NCBI RefSeq assembly: GCF_047663525.1 | Contig: NC_092587.1 | Coordinates: 36,013,001-36,077,000 of the forward strand | Source of the DNA: Anas platyrhynchos | Lineage: Eukaryota > Chordata > Aves > Anseriformes > Anatidae | Length of the DNA: 64,000 nucleotides | Direction: 5' to 3' | In this document: piece by piece, positions 24,763 to 36,100 of the stretch | Layout of the letters: each line of letters opens with the position of its first letter | Position numbering within the stretch: position 1 is the first letter of the stretch | Program-made: the position numbers and the translations under genes | Notes under the pieces: generated by a model | The model's database searches: none | What the model was told of the DNA's origin: nothing | The model's input: the letters and a program-made list of their open reading frames with translations, nothing else

Positions 24763-24815
24763 TTTGTATCTTACCCTGTGTTCCCTATCTGTAAAATACA
24801 GTATCAATATTTATT
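24763..24815 (+). repeat. Possible second ancient repeat fragment (L2/MIR-like)
   Basis: GTGTTCCCTATCTGTAAAAT followed by ACAGTATCAATATTTA resembles the conserved piece cagtttccctatctgtaaaatggg-ataataatatttacc found in old mammalian-wide/amniote SINE and LINE tails. It is short, so the call is weak. Confidence 0.35.
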
Positions 24816-27800
24816 TTATGCCATTGGCAGACTCTTTTGACTATTTTGGGTTGAGAGTGCAGAAAGATATCCTGTTCTCCTTTCTCACTCTGCTCAGATC
24901 ACAGCTGTCTGAGCACCCTCCACTTGTACACCAGCTGCATACGGGGTGGTTTGCCACTTCTCACAGGTTCTTTGCAGGGAAGAATTGTTCAGATCACTGT
25001 TACATTGGGTACCATTTTATTTTTCCTACTGTATTTATTTATTTTTTCCTGGAAAGCATTCACACATGCTAGTTTTAGCCAGGGGAAGCCTGGCTTGATA
25101 AACAGTGGTAAGCTAGAGGAGCTTCTACCCTGTTTTTCAGAGGGTGCATTACCCGGTGTGCTCTGGGTCCCCAGTTCTTCAGCTCTGCAAGAGCTATTTT
25201 CCTTCTCCATAGACATCTGGAGCACAACTGTTTGCCCTCCAGATGAAGTCATGGTGCGGATGAGAGGAGCGTTCACTCCTCCACCTACTGCTCCCTAAGC
25301 AGTGGGGATGGGTAGCAGAAACACGCCCTCTTCCCCCTGCCCTACCTCACGCCATTGGCACGTAGAGCTCCTCCAAACATTTCCTCTAAATTTTCTTTTA
25401 AGAACAGCTCTGCACCATGGCTCAAAGCAACCGTTTCAGTATTTGGCTCTTAATTTGTTGTGTATTTTGCTATTGCTATTTTCTGTTCTTCCCTCTGCTT
25501 CTACTCCTTTTACCTTCCTTCTTTTTGATACTCTTTCCCCTATTTCTACTGTCTTACCCCTGAGTGATTTTTATTTTATTTTTTTTCTTCTTTTTATGCT
25601 TCTTTTCCACAAGAAAAGGGAGATATTCCACTCCAGCCCAATTCCAGTCACACAAAGGTGAGCTGGAGATCAGGCAGGAAGCATTGCTCCTGTCTGGCTA
25701 CGCAGGGAGAGGACTAGGGTTTTGCGGCTGTGTGGATTTCCCAGAAGTAATATTGGAGCTGGTCCAACAATTTACAGTAAAAGGACTGCAGTTCTAATGC
25801 AAGTTCAACAAGGTGAAGGCCATCTTTTTTTTTCAGGTCACATACAATAACCAAAGTGGCTCATCAGATGTGTCTCTGGTCTGAGAAATTGCATAAAATC
25901 TTTGGCCAGGATGCTACATGGTACACAATGGATTTGAAGGATCTGGCCTTCATATGAAATCTGACATGTGAGGGGAAAAGGGAGATCTTTGGCCTGCAAT
26001 GACCATGCAGAATTAAGAACAATAGGCCACATAAGCGGAGGACATTACCGTGGGGCCAAGTCATCAGTTTCTGGGCATCCTTAGCTCCAGTCTCCAGTCA
26101 GGATGCTCAGTCATGTTGACATAGGAGCTCAACTCTGAAAAGTGCTTTATTTTGGTTACATTTATGCCAAACTGAGACTACTAGTAGAGGGAGAATGTGT
26201 ATTCAGGTTATAGTCACATTTTGCCTTGCAGAGGACAGACACATTACGTGACTTCCAGCATGGTGAAACCTGTCCCCCTCTGCCATTCAGTGCCCAGGCA
26301 CTGGGAACAGCAGCTCCCTGCTGGCATATCGAGTTCAGCACCTCTGAAGGATGGATGTGGCCCCCTGATGGGCTTGTCACCATGGCACGCTCCACAGAGT
26401 AGCAGCTGAAGCAGTGGGGCAGAATTGATTAGCGGCATCGTTTGCGGGGGACATGAAGTTTGTGGGTGAGCAGTGATGAAGGAAAAACTTCAGTGCATCA
26501 TTCTCACAGAGGGTAAATGAATGCAACAGTATCATCTACATGTGGCAGGCAAACGGAGCACGTAGTGCATGCTGAAAACTCCCATGGTGTGTGACACGGC
26601 AGCTTTGGTTCAGGTAGGACCAGTTGACTTTAGAGTGCAGATGTGTATAACCTACCTACCTGGAGGCAAACGTTCATTTGTCATGAACACTCCCTAAATG
26701 TTCTTGATTTTTATGAGAGCAAACAAAAGTGAAGTCATAGAAATGCAGCATATACATATACTTGGAGTAGGAAACAGCAGACCTTAGAGCCAGAGGGACT
26801 TTGTTCCCATTGCCTGTGAGCTGTTCTTATGGAATTTCTTTTTCCCGCTATGGGAGAAATGTTCTAAGTGGGTGAAGTTATTGACAGAGAAAATTGCACA
26901 GCTTAAGGAAATCTTTTAAATATGCAAGGCCCATACCACTGAGCACTAGCAACAAAAGGATTGATTCAATACTCAGTAAGAAGCTGAGAGCAGGAGATAC
27001 CGATACAATTGTGGCAGCCTGTGCTGCAGAGATGTAAAGTGCTTCCATGGACACATGGGATTTTCTAAGGGCTGCTGGCTTCCTGCCTATGGATCTTGCA
27101 TGCAGTTCTGACGGGAGGTCATGGAGGTAAGTGTGCATTCATGAGACAGGGAATACTTGCTCTCATCTTTGTATAGTACAAGAAAGCAATGGAACTGGGT
27201 GAAGTCTCCATGAGCTAAAATTGCATAGATAGTAGGGCTAATAATTCTTCGGAACACACTGAATTTGGTCCTCTGCTTATTCATTGAACAAATTGAAAGC
27301 AGAGCCTTGTGGCAAGAAAAATGTATTACACAATTAGCCTTAAAATGAAAATGTAAAAAGAAAACTTCATTTCTTCTGTTCCATGAATGATGGCGCTTCT
27401 TCTAAATGTTATTACATGAATGAAATAAACGTAAGTTTTCAAGACGTTAGCATTGGATCAAAGTCAAGGATAGAATCGTAAACAGCGAGCTCTTTATGGC
27501 TATGACTACACTGTTCTTTGTGTTGCTGCCAAACACTATCGAGGTCCCAGACTAAAGTGCCATGTCTACACCTATATCAAAGGTTGTTTAGGATATCATC
27601 AAAAATCTCCTCACGTCTGTTCAACACGTCTGCATCCTACACGGTGCAGACAGCTATTGTCCTGTAGAAAGAAAGGTACAGGAGTGTAGGAAATGAAACT
27701 TCTCTGCTTTTCATTGTTCTGTTGATTTCAGACTGATGGGATCCCTTCCCAATATCCTCCTGAGGTTAAGGGTGCATCTCTAGCTTTTATCCTTCCTCTG

Positions 27801-30800
27801 TCCTTGAAAGCAAGCTTTTGCAAGGGATACCTAATAAAAGGAAAGTAAATGCTCAAAACCCTGAACAGTGTATTGTCGGGAAGTTTGGCCACAACTATGC
27901 TAGTAGGGCATCATATATGTGTAAAAATAACTCTGCCAATTCTGGATCACAAATGAGTGTTATACCTAGCCAGAGTTTCTGTATGCTGGGAGTAGGCAAC
28001 CAATCTGAAAAACACTCTGTCTGACCTCCAAACAAAGCTTCACTTTTTCCTTTTCAGATTTAAATGAAATACTCTGGAGGCAATCTGCAGCAATAATTTA
28101 GAGAATGAGTGATACAACTGATTTGTCACCCACCTTAACTGTCTCTTACAGTAGTCTTCTTGCAACAACTACTTTGTGAACAGGGCAAGAAGGCTTTAGG
28201 GACCAGCAGCTGACTGCCATTTTGATACCATACGAAATTTATCCTTTCATTGTGAATAACTCAGGGTGGACCCCTCAACCATTTAACTGCCTCTGTGACA
28301 ACTACAATGTTTCTGGTAGCTTCCCAAAAGAAGAGGCTAGAAGGTAAAAATTGACTACCATAATATACATCAGATGAAAGCCACCATTTTTTCTTTATTT
28401 TATTCCTAAAGCCCATGTATCTTTTGGTTTTGGTTTGATTTGGCTTGGTTTCCCTATATTCTTATTTATTTTCTTATAACTTCTTTGTCACTCTTTTGTG
28501 AAATCTCCTGTCATATAATATCTGGCATTCTTCTTTAAACTCAGTTGCTGGGGAGCTGGACAGTTTGGGTTCGAGTTTTAAAATAAATATACCTAGCCAT
28601 TCTGGTTCCTGAGGAAAGTATTGAACACACAAAGCAAATTTTAATGAAAGCCCTGAGTGTAAATAAAGCCCCCTTTTAAAAATAAATACAACTTTTAAAA
28701 GCCATTCTTAAGGGTGGTATTTTGTTCAAAACACAGTCAGCAGTAATGCCTCCAGCAGTCCCATTAAAGGACAGGAATAGAGCCATAATAAAGTGTGCCA
28801 GGAATTACAGATCCTGGTCATAGATTAATACCCAACTGAGATATAAATAACCTATATATGAATGTAGGTTATATAAAAGGCAAAGTATTACCTGTGGGAG
28901 GGGATTCTGTTGTCTTACGAAGTCTCAGACTTATGAACTAAGGTTGTTTACTTTTAGAGACAGGACGTGCACAGTCACAGCAGGTTATCACACAGTTTGT
29001 GGGAGTGGAACTACTGTGGGACACTGGGGCAAGACCTGCAAATGGGAGACGTGGCTGCCTTGTGGGGATGAAGGTTATCTAGCATGCTGTGCTCACACTG
29101 TTGTGATACGCACACAGCCCGGAACAAGTGGGAAGTATGAGCATTAGACATCTTGTGGGTGCCCACATCTTAGCAACAAACAAGCAGCAATCCAAAGGCA
29201 AGAGATGGCATAAGGCTTTTGAACATGAACAGGATGCCCTCAGGAAAGAAAAGCGTATCTGCAAAAGATATATCGGCAAAACACCAAGTTGCAATGAGAC
29301 ATGCTAATTGTAGAAAGGCAAACTGTCAGTGAGAGATTCTCAATACTTACGAAAAATCATAAGCATCACACAAATGTGAAATCGGGAAAGAAAGATTTAA
29401 GAGGTACTGAGACACTGCTTCAAACCCCAGGCCCAATGAGGTTGATAGAAGCATTGTTGTTGACTCGCAGAACACAATTTCACCTGATGCAAGAACTGGA
29501 AGTTTCCTTAGAACCCCAGTCCTTAAGGATGACACGGAAAATACAAAATATCTTGTTTGGAAACCAACAGCCAGTTTTTCCTGATGAAGAACAGTCCCTA
29601 CACTCCTTGCAGTCAAGTTACCTTTAAAAGAGTATCTACTGAAAGATCTACTACCTGGAGATACCGATACTAAGCTATGCTATTAAATAAATGCAAAGAT
29701 TTTGGATTGGTAGCACCCTTACTTCAATATCAACCAGAAGACGTATTTTTTGAAACATTTCAAAATATTTTGGCAGACATTTTAAAACATGACTTGGAAT
29801 ATACACACTTTTCAGTCAGCTGATTTGTTTATCTACACGCTATAGTTTTGCAGGAGGTGACTAATTTGTTAGCAATTTGTAGTATTTACTGCGCTCCTAT
29901 TGCTATGTAAACAGGTTTATAAATTAATGAATGCCCTTGCTGTAATAAAAAGATGGAATGTATGAGTTGTATTGGTAAGATCAAGGGATCCTCACCTCTT
30001 TTAGGGCAGCATACGCTCTTCTAATGAAAGAAGGGTGCCAGAGTGGGCACTAGCCAGATATGCGCTTGTCTTAATGGTATCAGACCTGGGACTGACTGCT
30101 GGTGGTTTAGCCAGTGTCAGATGTAGTTAGAGGTAAGCAGTGATCCTGGGGTGCGTATTCAAATGTGTATTTCAGGTGGCTGCTGGAAGGTTTGGGTTGC
30201 TCCTCCCTGAAGAGGAGTGGAATGTCAGAGGCGTTTGGAATATCAATTAGCTATTTACCAATGGGAAGGTGGGGCAGGGCGGGTGCGTTTATGTTAGTGG
30301 TTTAATGTGTGATGGAGCTCTTTCAAGTGTCATCCTCCTTACACGTGGAGCTCTGCGTGTTGCTCTAAGGGCACAGCACTGTAACATTTGAAATTATTCC
30401 TCTGCAGGTGTTACAAGCAGGAAGTTGTGCACAGCGGTACCATGAAAAGCACCCCTGTAACAGAGACCCTTCTATATTCTTCTGCTTCAGAATGTTGAAG
30501 GAGGTTTCGGTGAGCAATATGATGATCGGTTCTCTGTTTCCAGGTGTGGCAGGTCGGATGGCAGGTGGGGTGCAGTGGTTAATCATCACCATTCATCATC
30601 ACCATTATGAAAGATAGTTTCAAGCTACTCTTGTAGCTCTGTAGACTGGCCTGGTGTTTAGCACGCAGCTACCTCAACTCCAGCTCTGAAAATGTTCCTC
30701 AATAACTGAGGTTAGCAACTTCAGCTTTGATGTTAGCAGGGCACATGCACATTACCTTCACTGTGGCAGACTGTGAGGGAGAAAAGTGTAACTGTGCTTA

Positions 30801-31329
30801 CAGCTGGATCCTGTTTCTGGACCACTCCTGCCCATATTGTTAAAAGGCCAGTTGTGGTCAGGATGAAATGTAAACTCAGGTTGCTGCATTTATGATGTGA
30901 TTATCAGTAGGGAAACCCAAACTTTTCCCGTTTGGGGATGGAGAGACAGAGGCATGCAGGTCAGAAGGAGATTTTGAGGTCTCCGCACGAGGCCTGCAGC
31001 CAAAGGGACAACCCAGGGTAACCATCACACACCTCATGCTCTGAGAAATGCCGGGATGACGTATCCTCATATGGGTACAATCATCTCGACAAAGAGGCAT
31101 TCATATTGTTAATTTTCACTGTATTTGAAGGAGTATATTTTCCCAAAGAGCCACAAGCATCCGGATAGTTGTAAGACCTGAATTGTAAACCTAAACTGTA
31201 AACCTAATGAGGGTGATGCTTGACAATTGCCAAGAAGCAGCTTCCCAGAACATTTATTTCTCTGCACGTCGTCTATTTCCTCACAGGAGGGGACAGATCC
31301 TTGTTTGCTGTCCTGCCCTCCCGCAAGAG

Positions 31330-32780
31330 GCAACTTCACCGAGCGGTGGGTGAGGAGCGGGATGGCGGGGACGAGGCAGCCTCCCGGGGAGAGGCGCGCA
31401 GGGGGCTTTCGGGGCTCATTCAGCGCGGCGAGCTGCAACCAGCACACGGCTGAGCTGCCGGGGCTGAGAGCACCCCGCGGGCTCCCTGCGGTGCCCTCCC
31501 CGCCTCCCCGGGGACCCGCTGTCGGTGCGAGCCCCGCCGCCCCCCCGCGCGGGGCCCGCCCCGCCGCGCCCCCTCCTCCCTCCCTGGTGCCGCCGGGCGG
31601 GCCCAGGCCGCGGCCGAGTGCGCACGCGTCAGTTCCGGCGGGGAGCGCGGCGCGTGGGTAGGAAACGGCGGCGGCGGGGGCCGGGGGAGCGCAAAATGGC
31701 GGCGGCCGCGCAGCTGACGGACGAGGAGCTCTTCGCCGAGCTGCGGCGCTTCGGGCTCTCGCCGGGGCTGGTGACGGAGAGCACGCGGCCCGTCTACCTC
31801 AAGAAGCTGAAGAAGCTGCGCGAGGAGGAGCGGGCGGGCAAGCCGCGCAACGGCAGCAGCGGCAGCAACAAGGCGGCGGCGGCGGCGGCGGGCGGAGCGG
31901 CGGCGCGGCTGGGAGAGCGCCCCTACCTGAGGGGCACCGCGGCCGGGGCCGGGGCCGGGAAGGTGCTGCTGGGCTTCAGCTCGGACGAGTCGGACGCCGA
32001 GGCCGGCCCGCGGGGCCCGGCGGGCGGCAGGAGGGAGCGGGCTGCGCCCCTCGGCCGCGGCCCCAGGCCCGGCGCCCCCCCGGCGGCCGAGGAGGCGGCG
32101 CGGAGGAAGGGCAGCGCCTGGTGGGGGGCGGCGGCGGCCCGCAGAGCGGCGGCGGCGCCTCAGGGAGGCGGGGAGCCCGCGGCAGGCGGCCGGCAGCAGC
32201 AGCAGCAGCAGGAGGAGGAGGAGGAGGAAGAGGAGGAGGAGGAGGGCGAGCAGCAGCAGCGCTGGAAGAACCGGGCGGTGAACGGCAGCCGGCTGCTGGC
32301 TTACGGCGGCAGGGACAAGTACTCCGACTCGGAGGAGGAGGAGGAGGAGGAGGGGGCTCGGGGCAGGCAGCAGGTACACAAGGAGGAGCCGGCCGCGGCT
32401 CGCCGGCCCAGACGGAGCCTCGGCAGGGCTCCGGCTCCATTCATAGCGAGCAAATGCGCCGCGGCCGGCGCTGGCGTGATGGAGACGGGCCAAGAGAGGG
32501 CTGGAGGAGGCTGCGGGGCCGGGGTAGCCGTAACGAATGACAGGGCGGCGGCGGAGGCGGCTGCCGGGAGTCTAGACAGGGGCAGGAACCATGAGGAGGC
32601 GGCGGCCGTGGGGGGAGGAGGAGGAGGAGGATGCGAGAATCTGGACTCGAGCCCTCCCGGCCCTCGGTACCGCCTCGGCCTCTCGAAGAAATCCCCTACG
32701 GCGTTGTTGCTGCCGCCGCCGATCGCAGACGTGGACGGCAGCGGTAAAATCGCCGAGCCTCCGGGCGCCGTTAGGAAAAC
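31330..32780 (+). promoter_or_regulatory. LEMD3: LEMD3 CpG island / TATA-less promoter and 5' UTR
   Basis: GC content and CpG density rise sharply at about 31330 and stay high through most of LEMD3 exon 1. The part upstream of the start codon (31330-31695) has many GC boxes (GGGCGGGCC, CCGCCCC) and no TATA box, as expected of a broadly expressed gene. The frame of LEMD3 is open upstream to at least 31525, but no ATG occurs in it before 31696. The transcription start site is not determinable here. Confidence 0.75.
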
Positions 32781-33139
32781 GAGCAACAATCATGTCCTCG
32801 GCAGCACGGCTGGTAGCTATAACGTGGAGTCCAGGATCTATTCAGCAACCAACAGCCTCCCCCCGGGTGGCATCATCTCCTCCCTTAGACTCAACCACTC
32901 CAATCATACGGGTTCGAATCATACCTACCTGAAAAACACCTACAAGAAGAATCTCTCAGAGCCCGAGGAGGAGCTTCTCCAACAGTTCAAAAGAGAGGAG
33001 GTATCCACCACTGGAGGCTTCAGTGCACATTACCTGTCCATGTTCCTCTTAACTGCTGCATGCTTGTTCTTTCTGATACTGGGATTCACATACCTGAGAA
33101 TGAGAGGTTCTGGCGTAGCTGAGGATGTGGGAGTCAACA
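31696..33139 (+). CDS. LEMD3: LEMD3 (MAN1) exon 1: LEM domain, nucleoplasmic region, first membrane span
   Basis: First coding exon of LEMD3/MAN1, an integral inner nuclear membrane protein. It binds the chromatin protein BAF through its LEM domain and, through its C-terminus, restrains receptor SMADs in TGF-beta/BMP signalling. The ATG at 31696 has A at -3 and G at +4. The exon gives 481 codons plus one base. Residues 6 to about 45 ([19 protein letters not shown] then [15 protein letters not shown]) are a canonical LEM domain. Residues 45-420 are low complexity: Ala and Gly runs, six Gln followed by an acidic run near 166-185, and another Glu run near 211-218. GFSSDESD near 93-100, [14 protein letters not shown] and [17 protein letters not shown] are conserved in vertebrate MAN1. 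Residues 446-467 ([20 protein letters not shown]) are the first transmembrane segment. The exon ends at 33139 before a GTAAGT donor. Confidence 0.96.
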
Positions 33140-36100
33140 GTAAGTATTAGGTCAAGGGTAAGGGCAGTTTCTGTCTGCAACTGGATGTACTGCTGTTAAT
33201 TCAACTCTGCATTTCCAGGCATACCCTGCTGAGCAGTTCTGGGTTCCACTTTGCCGTAAACTTCCCCTGTAGGATGGAGCACAGAGAAGTTGACTGGCTT
33301 TCCTTAAGCAATATAGTAAAGATTGCTAGACGTCTGGGGATAAATTCAAACCCTGGCTATTCCCTGCCGTGATCTATTGATACCCTGTTTTCTAGCATGT
33401 TTTCTTCACAAAGTGATTTCACGTTTTCTTCAGTGTATAGGATACATGGTTAATAGCATAATGCCTTACTTATCTATTCCATAATCTGAAAGAAGTAAGC
33501 ATGCACATTGGGATACCTGGGATTTCGGCAAGGCTAAGATTTAGATATAGTTTGGCAGTGAGGCAGGTTGTGTGCTGGGGCTTGAGAAGGATGCTAGGCT
33601 CAGATTTTCGTTAAACGCTCCAAGAAACTCTGTGTGGTGAATGCTAGACGTACTACGTGTTGTTTTCTAATGTGCTTTTTTTCTATATTTAGAATATGAC
33701 CATACACAAAATAATGTTGTGCTTTAGTTTGAATTTCAGAGCATTTTTAAATCCCAAACTCTCTGGGGGCTTCTCAAGGAAGCAACTGACTGGAATGGAT
33801 TTAGAAACTACCTTTTTTCTATTTACAAAGCATACGAAAATGGAATTGTACCACCTAAGGGTGGTGATTCATGCTAATTCAATTTGTGGCTGCTCTGAAA
33901 TGGTCAGTGGAGACTCTTATACCAGAAAGAAAATCAGGCTGTTGCTGTCTCATCAGGAGCAATGAAAAAACATGTGAAAAACTGGTTTTGGGATGTGAGA
34001 GCATTAGAAGGTTCCTGGGGAACTTGCATTGCTCTTGAAATGATTGAGTAAGGTATGTGGGGTGCATATAAATATTTGTATAGACAGCGTAGGGGATGTA
34101 TATACCCACGTGTGGACATGAACATTGTGCCTTGTATGGAGTGATCCTACTGGTAGTTTGGGATCTGCTAGATGTTACAGGGTACAATTAGCAGTGTGTT
34201 TTTTTTTTTTTCCCTTTCAAGCCTTATTCATTACATTATAATAGCAGAATAGGTTTTAATTCTGTTCTGCACTCTTTACCTCTCTGTGTTCCCTCTCCCC
34301 CCGGTTTGGTGTTTAGGAGACGATAGCAGTAAAGACGAGAGCATTTGTCATAGTTTCTTTGCTTGTTCACGTGGCTCTTAGTACCTGCTGGTCAGTCCTG
34401 GCTTGGGGAAGGTGCTGAACGTAAGGTGGGCTCAGATTAGATACAGTGACTGGGACCATTCATCCTGATATTCTGTTACTAACTTCCGACCATAATTGCT
34501 AGAGACGTACATAAATGTTTTTATGTACTGATAAGCTGTATAATTCCACAAATACATATCAGTTTTTTTTTCTAGTCTTAAAATCTGATAATTTTAATAG
34601 GGGATTCCAGCATACTAGGGTAAACTTCCAAACTCACATTCAGTGGTTAAAACTCGTCTGTCATGCTGATTGGTAAAGCTGAATGTCTCAGCTATGCAGA
34701 TAGCAATAATGCTGTGAAAAGAAGTCTGCTGTGAAAATGTAGTCTGGGGGAAAAAAAAGCTTCTGTTTTGAATGTGTGAACTTCCCTACCGAACATACGG
34801 GATCGCTGTCTTGAGCATATTGTTCTTACAAAGTTAACAGGGCTGGAACTGCTAGGCAGGGAAAGTTCTCCTTGCTTTGTTCTGGCTGCCCAGCCAAAGG
34901 CTTGGTGGTCCAGCGTTGCTCCTTAGTTCAATTAAGGCAGTCCTTGGCCTGCTTCTTTCTATTCGTTCTCTTTTCAGCAGAACTCTTGAAGGTGGATTTC
35001 CTGAGGGTTTGAAACATGAGTGCCACTGCCAGAACATCTATCCTCTTTCCTTGCAGCTCTGGGCTAGTGACATGAACAGGGGCAGTAGGATGCGTTGGAA
35101 GAAGCAAACAGCGGTTCTTGTAGCTAGCTCCTTTGACAGGAAGAAGAATGGGACACTTCAGAAAAATGTGGTAATGAGCAGGGAATTACCTTGCTCATAC
35201 TCTTAGCACACACTCATTGAATTGGAGTTGTGGAATTGGGTGTATGTGACGAAAACACGGTGGGCCCCTAGAACTGACAAGAAACAGACAAGATAGGCTA
35301 AAATGAACTGGTACCTACTGGAAAGGGAAGGAAGCCTGTCTTCTGTTAGATGCTTCCCAAAGCTTTGTTAAATATCATCAGAATGAATCCTTTGTTTCTT
35401 GCACTTATGTGGGTGTATGGTGTGTTTTCTTCATAGAAGCAGAACTGATTGGTATGCTTTAATAATAGTATAGCTCAAGGAACAAACTTTCAGTTAGGTA
35501 GTTGGATACAGTTTTCATTGCTGTCTGTTAGGTGGCTGTAAGAAAGATTCCATTGGCTGTGAGTGGTGTGACTATGAAAAACTCAGTTATTTTCAACTTC
35601 AGACTGCTATTGTAAACGGGTCTGGGATTCAGTTGTGTTGGACTATACGTACCTCCAGAATGACCAGTTACTCATGGTTACAGTGAGAAAATAAAAAAGA
35701 TAGCAGCACAAAGATATAAACAACTGCTTTTTTTTCTCTTGCAGGAAGTGGTATGCAGTGAGCTTAGTGTTGGGTGTTTTAATTGTTGTTCATCTAAAAT
35801 GAAATTCAATCAAAATAAGGTAGTATCCTTAGTGTGGCACACGGAAAAACATTCATCACCAACTGCAGCTAATATTGGCACTTAGATTTGTCAGGCTGTA
35901 GTGTGAGAGCAGAGGAGATGCTTGTGATGGGGGAGGCTTAGAACAAGGCACTGGAGTTGGATTTAGGCTAGGTGAAGTAGTATAGATGAGAAGCGATAAG
36001 CAGAAAACTTTAGAAGGGGATTATGCATGACGTAAATGACAATGTTCAAGTGTTTTCTTACTCAGAACTATTAAATAGCTATAAAGTACTTTTTCTGCAT

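Larger units (their letters stand above)
21246..31330. other. Intergenic region, LEMD3 side
   Basis: About 10 kb of AT-rich DNA with no recognisable gene. It holds one older interspersed repeat (24450-24620) and short A/T tracts such as T14 near 21362. Two longer plus-strand frames (24247-24654 and 29301-29627) show no domain; the first overlaps the older repeat. A lncRNA cannot be excluded from sequence alone. Confidence 0.6.

Noticed and set aside
29301..29627. Plus-strand ORF of 108 codons in the intergenic region
   Set aside because: No domain, overlaps a frame of similar length on the other strand, and no splice or poly-A context was seen.
31420..32493. Long minus-strand ORF (357 codons) across LEMD3 exon 1
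   Set aside because: It is the antisense shadow of the GC-rich, low-stop coding exon. Its product is poly-Leu/Arg/Pro with no domain, while the plus strand clearly encodes MAN1.
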